This document shows, piece by piece, positions 1 through 9,000 of a stretch of 23,900 nt of DNA; positions within the stretch are counted from its first letter, which is position 1, and every line of letters starts with the position of its first letter. The DNA comes from Chrysochromulina tobinii. Lineage: Eukaryota > Haptophyta > Prymnesiales > Chrysochromulinaceae. Both the position numbers and the translations under genes were made by a program. The stretch covers positions 1-23,900 of the forward strand of contig JWZX01002653.1 in assembly GCA_001275005.1 (NCBI GenBank), given 5' to 3'. The notes below the pieces were generated by a model. That model did no database searches and was not told the origin of the DNA. It was given only the letters and a program-made list of their open reading frames with translations.

Positions 1-169
1 CGGCCACACCTCCGTCCATAGCGATAGAGGCCCTCGTGCTTGGGGGTCCGGAGGTTGTGCGCGTGTGTGTTTCACAGCAGCAGCAGCATAAACCCTGCAC
101 ATAAACCCAAACTTTTCTCAATCAAGGCCCCTTTCTAAGGAAAGCGGCGAAGCGCTGAGGTTGCGGCAC

Positions 170-778
170 ATGTCCTGGCTCGCGTTCGGCCTGATCGTTG
201 CCGTGGCTGGCATTGCCGTGGCTAACCAAAGCCCCATGCTCCTCTGCTTCCTCGCTGTTTGCTGTGCTGGCCGGCTGGTTTACTATACAGTGAAGCTGAA
301 TGTCACAGTCATCGGCTCCCGCAAGCAGTTGTTTGCATACCTCGCCGATTTTACCACGAACGCCGAATGGGATCCGAACACGCGTGAGGCGAAGCGGCTC
401 TCGGGTGATCCTCGGAACCCAACGAAGGGCGACGTGTTCGAGCTCATCACCTTGTTCAAGGGGAGCGCGTCCAAGATGCACTACGAGCTTCAGCAAGCAG
501 AGAGCGACTCGGGCACGGACGGAGCGGTGTCCCGGATCACGCTGATAGGCGAGAGCGAGATGGCCAAGGCGCGCGACGTCATCACGCTCACCGACGCTGG
601 CATCGGTGCCGACGGACTGCCGAGGACCACCGTGGACTACCAGCTCACGCTCAGCTTGAAGGGGTGGAGGCGGCCTTTCATCAGGCTGATTGCGTCCGAT
701 CTCGAGAATCTCGGGGCCGAGTCGATCGCGGGCCTTGTGAGCACGTGCGAGGCTCGCGCGAAGCGTATGTCATCATAG
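170..778 (+). CDS. Membrane-anchored SRPBCC/START-like lipid- or ligand-binding protein
   Basis: Intronless, 202 codons from the first in-frame ATG at 170 to TAG at 776-778. The reading frame opens slightly earlier at a TTG, but ATG is the sensible eukaryotic start. The N-terminus has two hydrophobic stretches (about residues 2-18 and 26-38), so the protein is probably anchored in a membrane with the rest as a soluble domain. From about residue 45 it resembles the SRPBCC / polyketide-cyclase-like fold: a first beta strand (VKLNVTVIGS), a helix with LFAYLADFTTNAEWDP (the W-D-P after the first helices is typical), then alternating strands and a long C-terminal helix (SDLENLGAESIAGLVSTCE). Such domains form a hydrophobic pocket for lipids or small ligands; the ligand cannot be read from the sequence. 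It converges on the sulfotransferase gene. An unseen upstream exon is possible because only 169 bp lie to the left. Confidence 0.6.
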   Translation: MSWLAFGLIVAVAGIAVANQSPMLLCFLAVCCAGRLVYYTVKLNVTVIGSRKQLFAYLADFTTNAEWDPNTREAKRLSGDPRNPTKGDVFELITLFKGSASKMHYELQQAESDSGTDGAVSRITLIGESEMAKARDVITLTDAGIGADGLPRTTVDYQLTLSLKGWRRPFIRLIASDLENLGAESIAGLVSTCEARAKRMSS

Positions 779-1217
779 GCAATCATAATAGGGCCATAGG
801 CAGTCAAAATAGGCCATCAGAGGCTCAGCTCCAGCACGTCTGAGGCTTTCGGGAACGCGAAGCTACCTTCGCGAAGCTTGGGTTGTGGGTAGCCGCGAGA
901 GAAGCAATGTCGAAGGCGTGCAGGAGGGGACGCGCTCCGAGGTCCCTGGCGGGGTGTGGCTGCGCGTACCGACGACTTCGATCTTCGTGCGCCGTTGCGA
1001 CGTTTTCAGATAACGAAAAATACGGAGCGCAGGACCGGTCGAGCGCTTAAAGAGTCTATAGCCGTCACATGCGCGATCATGTACGAGCTCAAAGAGGCGA
1101 GGGCGACTCGGCGATTGGGTTGGTCTGAATGGCATCCGACCTCGCGCTGCCGTTGCGCTTGCGGCGGTGACGCACCGATGTCCGCGGACCGCAGTGCAGC
1201 GTACTATACCAGTTGTC
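779..1217. other. Convergent intergenic region, no gene seen
   Basis: This stretch of about 440 bp lies between the 3' ends of the SRPBCC-like gene and the sulfotransferase gene and presumably holds both 3' UTRs. Frames open on either strand have no recognisable product. A short perfect palindrome, CTTCGCGAAG, sits at 867-876. The first 50 bases carry 'ataggccat..agaggc' motifs resembling degenerate intron repeat units of this window. Confidence 0.5.
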
Positions 1218-2769
1218 TCACTGCCCGAGGCGGAGGCTCTCGCGTAGTGCAGCGTAGTCGGCGCATCCAGTCCGAGGCTGCACGATGGTCGCCCACTTGG
1301 CCTTCAGCTTCAGCGCTACGTCCTCCGGTAGCTTGCGCCGTGAGCCGACGGTGCCGCCGTCCCGGCGTACCTTGCTCACGAGTAGCGGCGTGTTGGGCGC
1401 CAGACCCATCTTAGGCAAGATCTTGCTGCGCACGAAGTGGTCGTCGAAGTGATGCGCTTGCTGCTCACCTGTGAACGTGAACGCGGGACAACGGGGCACG
1501 CCGTAAGGAACGCATGCACGCATGGCGCGCTGTAGTGAGCATTTGCATGCAAGGCAGGGCTCGTCCACGCGTGATGAGCTCCAGTGCATCTCACTGGACA
1601 TGAAGTCGAAGCTCGCGCGCTCGAGGTCATCAGAGGTCATCAGAGGTCATCAGAGGTAATCAGAGGTGATGAGCTCCAGTGCATCTCACTGGACATGAAG
1701 TCGAAGCTCGCGCGCTCGAGGACATCAGAGGTAATCAAAGGTCATCAGAGGTAATCAGAGGTGATGAGCTCCAGTGCATCTCACTGGACATGAAGTCGAA
1801 GCTCGCGCGCTCGAGGACGAGCTTGATGAGCGGCTCGTCGTTCGGGTCGAGGCCCATAAAGGTGGCCACGCGCACCACCTGTTCACCCAACCATAAGCAT
1901 GCATGCGTGGGTTCATATGGGATTCGGTGGCACTCATGGCATGGCCCTCAGCGGCCCTCAGCGGCCCTCAGCGGCCATCAGCGCACCTGCTCGCGCAGAT
2001 TCTCAGCGAGGTCCTCAAAGAAGATGAAGAGCACGTTCGGATCGTGCCGATGGTCCCACCAGCCGAGTAGATGATTCCAAATTTGGCCCGAGTGCGAGGC
2101 GCCCGCGAAGATGGCGTCCGAGAAGGCGCGCTCGTCGATATCGTTGGGCTGCAACCCCGTGTACGCGGGCAAGAACTTGTAGAACGAGAAGAACGCGTCG
2201 AGAGGGTCACGGGCCACGTAAATGTACTTGCCGCCCTTGGCGATGTCGGCGTGGCTCTCGTGCGACTTGAAGACGCGCGGCGACGCGAGCTGGTCGTCGT
2301 CGAGGTTCTGGCCGCAATCGTGGGCCAGGATGTCCCAGGGGCACACCTCCGTAATCTCGCCAAAGTCCATCGAGCCGCGCGACCGCAGCATTTGGCAGAT
2401 CTGCGTCATCCACGTCGTGCCGCACTTGGGGTATGTGACGACGAACACGTCCGACTTGCGGACCTTGATCGCGCGGCCGACGCGCACGCTCTCCGCGGTA
2501 TGCATGAACCTGTTCCGAGTGGCCATCAGCTCGAGCGCAATCTCGTTGCGCCGCGCACTTGCCGCCTGCGCCTCCGCGCGCACCTCGCGGAGCGCTTTCG
2601 AGAGGAAGAGCGCGGCGGTGCCGAGGACGGCGAGCGCCAAGGCGAGCGCGCGCGTGGCGACGACGCTCCTAAAGGATTTCGCCTCGTAGGCGAGCGCCGC
2701 GCATCCAACTACCCAGGCCACGAGCGCGATGCCGAATTTCTCAGCTGGCTCCTTCGTGGCTCTCGGCAT
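1218..2769 (-). CDS. PAPS-dependent sulfotransferase, three exons
   Basis: Proposed CDS: complement(join(1218..1468, 1785..1878, 1987..2769)), 375 aa, all phases agreeing. The enzyme class transfers sulfate from PAPS to an alcohol or amine, often on glycans or lipids in the secretory pathway. Exon 1 has two hydrophobic stretches (about residues 12-30 and 38-58), fitting an N-terminal anchor. The 5'-phosphosulfate loop YPKCGTTW is at 113-120; VFKSHES (166-172) holds the usual Lys/His pair; YVARDPLDAFFSFY has the 3'-phosphate-binding Arg187 and Ser195. Exon 2 gives FMGLDPNDEPLIKLVLERASFDFMS. Exon 3 gives the family-typical HHFDDHFVR and SKVRRDGG. Exon 1 ends ENLREQ before gtgcgc; exon 2 starts VVRVATF. 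Exon 2 ends in A before gtgag and exon 3 starts GTGAG, which restores a Ser codon. The exon 2 end with its donor is present three times at 95-bp spacing. Substrate unknown. Confidence 0.85.
1571..1816 (-). repeat. Three 56-bp copies of an exon 2 end plus splice donor, 95-bp period
   Basis: On the plus strand, 56-bp copies begin at exactly 1571, 1666 and 1761. Each contains the last bases of sulfotransferase exon 2, the A|GTGAG donor and the first intron bases. The 39-bp pieces between them (1627-1665, 1722-1760) are made of TCATCAGAGG-type decamers, i.e. CCTCTGATGA on the gene's strand. The copies appear identical by eye. Only the 5'-most copy on the minus strand (1761-1816) continues the open frame from exon 2; after it the frame reaches a TGA in the repeat. 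Confidence 0.9.
1879..1986 (-). repeat. Sulfotransferase intron 1 with CTGATGGCC/CTGAGGGCC repeats
   Basis: Intron between exon 1 (ends 1987) and exon 2 (starts 1878). Read on the minus strand it starts gtgcgctgatggccgctgag, followed by further GGCCGCTGAG units (10 bp), and ends aacag. The repeat is on the sense strand of the host gene, as in the plus-strand genes. Confidence 0.7.
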
Positions 2770-3173
2770 TGACTGTATTCACAGCATATCAGTCAGTCTG
2801 CCCGTTTCGTATCCTGCAATTTCGCAAGCCTGCAACCATTGGCTGCTCGGGCGGTTTGGTTTCTTTCTAATGAGCCTCGTACCCTGTAACAAACCCTGAT
2901 GCAATTCGTTGTAAATCAGTCGCTCACCCTCCATGGGTCCTATGAGTTTTCCTGTGACGTGTCCACAATCATTCCGAGCTCGCAGATCTCGTTCTGTTTG
3001 AGTCCACATTCCGATGCTCTGAAGGGTGCCACACCGGAGCCGTGTCACGTGTGCGCGAGCCTCCGACGTGCCGAGGACGGTATGCGGGGAAAAGGCCGCC
3101 TCCACTACGGCACGCGTGCAGACGCCCGGTACGACGCGTCCTGGGACGACCGTTACGACGCACGTGGACGCCA
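2770..3173. other. Spacer between sulfotransferase 5' end and HEAT-like gene 3' end
   Basis: About 400 bp without a supportable gene. It should hold the sulfotransferase promoter and 5' UTR (minus strand) and the 3' UTR of the HEAT-like gene. The part from about 3110 is rich in degenerate ACG/CGT runs (tacgacgc, gacgaccgttacgacgcac), which keep several frames open without giving a recognisable protein. Confidence 0.4.
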
Positions 3174-4316
3174 TTACCGCGCGCGTGCGGATGTCCGTTG
3201 CGATTGCGCGCCCGGTACGGCGCGTTTGATCGCCTCGGCGCCTGTGTGACCATTGAGGTGCTCGATAGCGCGAGCGACGTGCGCTGCAAAGGAAGGGTCG
3301 CCTCCGTTCGCGAGCGCCGCGCGGAGCACGGGCTCGGTGAACGCGGGGGCGGCCCTCGCCAACGCCTCTTGCAGCACTGGCAGGGTCCACGTGGCACCGA
3401 CCTCCGCGAGCGCCTCCGCCGCCCGTGTGTCCGACCGGAGCAGAGCGACGGCCCAGAACGTCTCGGCGCTCGCACGATCGTGCGCCGACGCGGCCTTGAC
3501 GGCGTCGATCGGGAAGGCGGCGCCCGGCGTCCGGAGGGCACGACCGACCTCCTTACCCACGGCATCGTCGGGGTCGCCTTCATAGACAAGCCCAAGGGCG
3601 GCCGGGCTCATTCCCACAGCGAGGCCGCCGAAGGCCGCCCGAAGCCGCGCCGTGCCGAGCGCCCGGAGGGCTGGGGACGCGTTATCGAGTATCATCAGCC
3701 GCCCGATCTCGAGCGGCGCACTGAAGTTCTGGCGGGAGCCATCAGGCGTCATCACGAGGTGCTTGAGCTTCAGGCGTTCGATGAGGGAGTCGAAGGCTTG
3801 GTACCGTACGAGGTCGTCCGGATCGTCGAGGGCCGCCAAGATCGCATGCAACGCGGCGTGGTCCTCGACGTTGGTCAGGGCTACGAAGGAGGCGAAGCGC
3901 TCACCAATCGTGCCTTTCGCGCTGTCTCCGATCAGCCCGTCGACGGCCTCGTCATCCACGATGAAATCCACATCAGCCAGCCCGCCGTCGTGCCGGGCCA
4001 GCGGCCCGAGCTTCACGAGGGCCTGGCGCGCGACCACGGCGAGTGATCCCTGGCCGATCGAGAGCATGCGCAGGACCGGGAGGGCCTCGACGGCCCCAAG
4101 GTTGGCGAGCGCCATGACAGCCCACTGGTCGCCTTTCGCACGGACCCGCTCGAGCAGCACGTCGACCGCGGCAGTGCGCACCTCGGGTGAGACGGACGCG
4201 AGCTCAGAGACGTCGTGCGAGTCCTCGGCCGGGGCGGTAGCATCAAGGCTCGCGAGGAAGCGCGCAAGCTCCGGGGATGAGGCGGCTAGCGCCTCGCGTG
4301 AATTCTGGGCTCCCAT
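3174..4316 (-). CDS. HEAT-like alpha-helical repeat protein, function unknown
   Basis: Intronless, 380 aa, ATG at 4316-4314. The protein is an almost uninterrupted series of Ala/Leu/Val-rich helices in pairs of about 30-35 residues, e.g. SPEVRTAAVDVLLERVRAKG, QWAVMALANLGAVEALPVLR, DDLVRYQAFDSLIERL. Patterns such as ALANLGAVEALPVL and ARQALVKLGPLA are what HEAT or PBS-type repeats look like. There is no catalytic motif, no obvious signal peptide and no membrane segment. Such solenoids usually act as protein-binding scaffolds. The lack of introns contrasts with intron-rich neighbours. A long open frame on the opposite strand (about 3042-4046) appears to be a codon-bias shadow. The gene diverges from the SET gene across about 240 bp. 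I do not recognise a specific family. Confidence 0.6.
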   Translation of the reverse strand: MGAQNSREALAASSPELARFLASLDATAPAEDSHDVSELASVSPEVRTAAVDVLLERVRAKGDQWAVMALANLGAVEALPVLRMLSIGQGSLAVVARQALVKLGPLARHDGGLADVDFIVDDEAVDGLIGDSAKGTIGERFASFVALTNVEDHAALHAILAALDDPDDLVRYQAFDSLIERLKLKHLVMTPDGSRQNFSAPLEIGRLMILDNASPALRALGTARLRAAFGGLAVGMSPAALGLVYEGDPDDAVGKEVGRALRTPGAAFPIDAVKAASAHDRASAETFWAVALLRSDTRAAEALAEVGATWTLPVLQEALARAAPAFTEPVLRAALANGGDPSFAAHVARAIEHLNGHTGAEAIKRAVPGAQSQRTSARAR

Positions 4317-4552
4317 GTAGCGCCGCGCCTCGCGGGAGAAAGATGAGGTTAGATTTCCACATTCGTTGTCGGCAGTCGGACTGCCGTCGGCGATGGGTTA
4401 CGTCAATCGTTCTATTTTGGTGAGAGGCTTTGGGGCGACCACCCCTTTCGAAGCAATTATATGCAGTGAACGACTGGTGTAGCCTGGTTTGACCTTAGTT
4501 TGACCAGCTCAAATGGAGAATTGGCTGGAAGGTTTCGGAGAATAGTGGAAAC
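4317..4552. promoter_or_regulatory. Probable bidirectional promoter region (HEAT-like / SET)
   Basis: This spacer of about 240 bp separates the divergent starts of the HEAT-like gene and the SET gene. It is AT-richer than the coding DNA around it (e.g. tctattttggtgag, caattatatgcag). A direct repeat (gtttgacc, ttagtttgacc) sits at 4487-4505. No specific factor site was identified; the promoter role is inferred from position only. Confidence 0.35.
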
Positions 4553-5621
4553 ATGCCGGTCCTGCCTGACCGATCCGTGGAGTCCACGACTACCACCCGC
4601 ATGGACGAGGAGAGTGCCACCTTCCTCGACGCAGCTGCCGAGTGTTCGCATCGAAGAGCGCCCGGGCCTTGGGCGTGTGATGATAGCTGCGCGAGATTTC
4701 GCTCCCGGAGAGTTGGTGTTGCGAGAGCGGCCATGTCTCACCTGGCCTCGAGAACGAGCAGATGAGCTCGTATCGAGCTTCTTGGGAGCTTCCGCCGCCA
4801 TTCAAGCAGCTGTGCTGGGCATGGCGCAGCCTGCGCTGGACGCGGATCTGAGTCTCATCGAGGATGACGAAATCCGTGCAGCGATCCTTGCGGCGCGCAC
4901 AGAACGAGCAAGTGAAAGGAGACTGAATGCGCAATCTATGGCGGAGGACTACCAAGGCTTGCGCATCGTTGAGCTGATCGAGACGCTTCTACTGACGGCC
5001 GACTGCAATGCGCATGCGTCTGAGGAGCGAATTGCGCTGTTCCCTCAAGCCGCCATGGCCAATCACTCCTGCGACCCGAGCTGCGGTCACTCGACTGCCG
5101 TGGACGGCGAGATGCGCTACTACGCGAGCCGAGCCATTCGATGTGGGGAAGAGATGACCATCTCTTACATTACCAAGCTCTGGTGCACGAGCCGCACGGA
5201 GCGCCGTCGGATCTTGCTCACCGAGAAGCTCTTCTTTTGCCGCTGCCCACGCTGCTCGCGGCCTGAGGTTGAGCGCCAACCAACGCATGGAACCAGCGCC
5301 GTGATGAGCGCCGTGCAAGCTCTTATAGCCATGGAGTGTGCGGCCGCAGGCTGTGTCGTGGAGGGGTGCGCCCATGGGCGCATCTGGGGTTCTTGTCAGG
5401 AACTTGAGTCTGCCCTCTCGTTCAAGGTAGACAGCTTTCACCCTCCTCGCTCAGAGCTTGCTGGCGATGCCACTACGGCCTTCCTGGTGTGCTGCAAACC
5501 CGGCGGGCATGCAGCATCGAGGACCGTCGCGCAGTGGATCGGGAAACGGTATGCCCTCTGGTCTACCTTGCAGTTCGGTGAGCGCGACAGCGCAGTACAG
5601 TCCATGAGGTTCATGATGTGA
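4553..5621 (+). CDS. SET-domain (SMYD-like) protein lysine methyltransferase
   Basis: SET enzymes move a methyl group from SAM to lysine. The frame is open from about 4470 to TGA at 5619-5621 but has no ATG before 4680, inside the domain. A workable start is ATG 4553 with a 58-bp intron (4577-4634; donor gtggag, acceptor cttcctcgacgcag): join(4553..4576, 4635..5621), reading MPVLPDRS then LPSVRIEERPGLG. The donor is weak, so the 5' end is uncertain. SET features: RPGLGRVMIAARDFAPGELVLRE (N-terminal SET strand with GxG-like turn), MANHSCDPSC (SAM-binding NHSC), YYASRAIRCGEEMTISYI (GEE and catalytic Tyr region), then CRCPRC, a post-SET/SMYD cysteine cluster. A helical insert lies between the first strand and NHSC, as in SMYD proteins; I see no MYND zinc finger. 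The tail after the cysteines is unassigned. Confidence 0.75.
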
Positions 5622-6082
5622 GTTGATGTCTTTTGAGAGGCCGATGGAGTCGTAATGGAGTCGGTGTGTCAATCCGTCCGACACGACAGCATGCCCCTAC
5701 ATTATACATGTACACTGGTTCAAAGACACACTGGATTTGAAGCAGGTGGCTGGGGATAGTGTGGGTGAAAGAATGCCTCATCAGGGTATCCTATCGAGGC
5801 CTGGCGCCCAGTCGCCCACACTGGATTCGAAACCAGGTGGCGAAGGCGGATGCATCCATATAATTCACCCATATTATACCCACATTGTCAATAATATCTA
5901 ATTATATCACCGAGTTTGCATACCGGAACCCACACTTTATCGGTGAGTCCCAGTCGGTTTGGTACTTTGGTTGTGAGGTTCGTCTGTGTGATCCGACTGT
6001 GTCTGTCCCGTGTGTGTCCTGGCTCCACCTGGGGGAGCCGGGACCTGAAATTCAGAAAGATCGAGACCTCTCGAGACCCCCC
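5622..6082. other. Intergenic region with AT-rich stretch and a direct repeat
   Basis: About 460 bp between the SET gene and the cathepsin-like gene. A direct repeat starting CACACTGGAT(T)(T/C)GAA occurs at 5727-5750 and 5817-5842, 90 bp apart, both running into CAGGTGGC. An AT-rich block at 5858-5905 (atataattcacccatattat) is the most promoter-like part and lies about 180-220 bp before the ATG at 6083. The frame used by the cathepsin-like gene is open upstream to 5885 without an ATG. Confidence 0.4.
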
Positions 6083-9000
6083 ATGGAACGCAATCACAGG
6101 AATCATCTCCCCGACGCAACGCCGATCGACGCGAACATGGACGACGAGGCGGGAGGAGCGACGGTCTACTTGCTGCACGAGGAACCATCGGCGCCGCCGC
6201 AGCGCACCTGGCTCGCACTCCCATCCACTGCTGCAGCCGCACTGACCGCCTTCTGCGGCCTCGCGTTCCTCGCGCTCACCGCCAATCGGCTGCCCGCCTC
6301 GGCCATTCCCGCCTCGGCCATGCCCACGCTAGCGGCCACCGGAAAGCCAGACGGGCCGCCGCTGCTTTGCTACGAGTTCTCCGCGCGCGTGAGGCGCCGC
6401 GTCATCCTCCTCGGACCAAGCGCGCGCGAAAGCGCGGACGCGAGCGCCGATGAGGTCACTGGCGACGACACCTCTGAGTACGTGACGCACGTGTCCCGCA
6501 AGGATGACGTCGTCGGCATCCTCGAGGAGAACCATCAGTTCGAGAAGGAGTTCGCGTCGTTTTCGACGGCCGACGGCGACACGTGCGCCACCATCCAAAC
6601 TTGCGGCTTCTTCGACGAGCTCATCTGCGACGAGTTCCTCGCCTCCACGCCGCACCATCGGAATGATGGCTGCTCGGTGCGCGCACTCATGAAACAGATG
6701 CCGCTGGACTCGAGCTTCTCGCGCCCGAGCCCCGAGTATGCAAACGCGGAGCTCGTGGCCTCGTGGGCAGCACCACGAGGCGGCGGCGCGAGCCAGCAGC
6801 GTTGGATCTATTCGCCGCCCGTCACCTTGCTCAACGTGTCAGAGGATGGCCTGCAGTACACAGCCGCCATCAAGGCGCGAGTGACCTTCGATCTGGATCT
6901 CGATCTGGATCTGAGCAAGGGCGAGTTGCCTAATAAGGACGAGGCGGGCGCGGGATGCGGCGGGCGCGCGCGCCTCGCGTTCCTCAGATCAGAGCTCACT
7001 ACTACGCTCCATTGTGCCGACGACGAAGAGGCGTGCGCGGCGGCGGCGATGTTTCGGCCTCGCCGGCTGCGCACAGTCACCACGACCAACTTCACCGCGC
7101 TCGCACCCGATGATGAGGTCCTCAAGAAGCTCAAGCCGCCAGATCGGTGATTGCGACTGATGGCGTCTGAGTGACATTGAGTGACATTGAGTGCCTCCGA
7201 TGGCCTCTGATGGCCTCTGATGGTGTCTGATTGCCTCCGATGGCCTTCCTCATCAGGCTCCACTGCTACGACGGTCGCACAACTGCGCCGCCGCTGCCCT
7301 CGGACGACGACGACTACTCATACGACTCATATGACTCGTCATACGGAGCGTCCTATGGCGACGGCGTCAAGGGGGGCACGAACTCGTATGGGGCTTCCTA
7401 TGGCGGCGGCGACGTGGCGTCAGGCGACATCGACGAGGGCGAGGGTGAGGGCGAGGGTGAGGGTGGTGGCACGGACAAGAGCGCACGCGGCAACGTCACC
7501 ACCAGAGACCGCAGGCCTGCTGATTTGGAAGGTCCCGTTTCCAAATCAGGGCCTGACCTCGGCATGCAAACGGGACCTTCCAAATCAGGGCCTGACCTCG
7601 GCCGTCCTGCTCGAGACCGGAAGCGAAGGGAACGCGCTTCCAAATTAGGCAACGGTCACACCTTCCAAAATCGGGACCGGTCGCAACGCGCTGCGGGACG
7701 CGCTGCGGCCATGCCGTCCGCCCGAGCCACAGCGGCCTCAAAGCGCCCCGCCCCCCCTGCCACCGATCCTCTCGCCGCCTGGTTCATCGATCCTAATTTG
7801 GAAGGGGATGGAATCGATCCTAATTTGGATCCTCTCGCCGCCTGGTTCCTCGAACTTTCTGTGGAAGGCGATGGATTCGATCCTAATGTGGAAGGCAAAG
7901 GCCTCAAGCCGACGAAACGTCGGCATGCGGCCGGCGCGGCGGCGGCGGCGGGTGGGGCCGCGGCGGAGCTGGTGCCCTTTAGCAGCTGGCTTGCTCCGCC
8001 ACGCCGACTTGTGCTCGGGTTCGTCAATGATCCGGCGCTGATTGCGGCGCTCAATGCGCAGCCAGATCTTGGTTGGTGGGCTGGCACGTCAGAGTACATG
8101 CCCGGGGCGTCCCTCCTGGCGCTGCGGCGGGTGCGCCTCTTAGGGCTTCTGATGACCTCTGATTGCGCCTCATAGGGCTTCTGATGGCCTCTGATGGCCT
8201 TTGATTGCCTTCGATGGCCTCTGTAGCCTCTGAAAACCTCTGAGGACCTCTTGAGTGCATCCCTAATCAGGTTCTCCATGTCGCCCTGATTGCCATTGAT
8301 GGCCACAGATTGCGTCGCTCATCAGGTTCTCGGCACGTTGGGCCTCGGCCGCCCTGATTGCCATTGATGACCATTGATTGCCACTGATTGCGTCCCTCAT
8401 CAGGTTCTCGGCACGTTGGGCCTCGGCCGCGGCGCTGCCTCGCTTCGCGGGCTGCCGCCCTCACCGCACGCCCACAGCCTCCAGCGCCCCAAAGGCGCCG
8501 TACTGGGCGTAAAAGGCGCCGTGTTGGGCGACGAGGGACCTGCGCCACTGCCGGAGAGCTTTGACGCCGTACTGGGCGCAGAAGGCGCCGTGTTGGGCGG
8601 CGAGGGACCTGCGCCACTGCCGGAGAGCTTTGACGCGCGCGAGGAGTGGCCCGAGTGTGCAGCGATCATCGGGGCGGTGCGCAATCAAGGAGATTGCGGC
8701 AGCTGCTGGGCGTTTGGGGCCGTCGAGGTGCTCGCCGACCGGCACTGCATCCATTCAAAGGGAGCGATTGCGAAGCATCTCAGCCCGCAGTCGCTGGTCA
8801 ATTGCGATGCGCACGACAACGGCTGCCATGGTGGTTTCGTCGACAATGCGTGGCGCTTCCTGATGGCGCGCGGGGCGCAGGTGATTGCAATTGAGTGCCA
8901 TTGAGTGCCATTGAGTGTCAACTGATGGCCACCTGATGGCCCCTGATGGCCACCTGATACCCGTTGGCCACCTGATGGCCACCTGATGGCCACCTGATGG

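Noticed and set aside
863-1135. Short minus-strand open frame
   Set aside because: Basic, low-information sequence in a 3' intergenic region, with no continuity with the sulfotransferase exons.
3042-4046. 334-codon plus-strand open frame antisense to the HEAT-like gene
   Set aside because: Arg/Glu/Gly-rich with no domain, as expected of an antisense frame in GC-rich DNA. The minus-strand frame is longer, starts at ATG and shows helical repeats.
5885-6082. Upstream extension of the cathepsin-like exon 1
   Set aside because: Open frame but it begins with TTG and has no ATG before 6083; the region is AT-rich and promoter-like.
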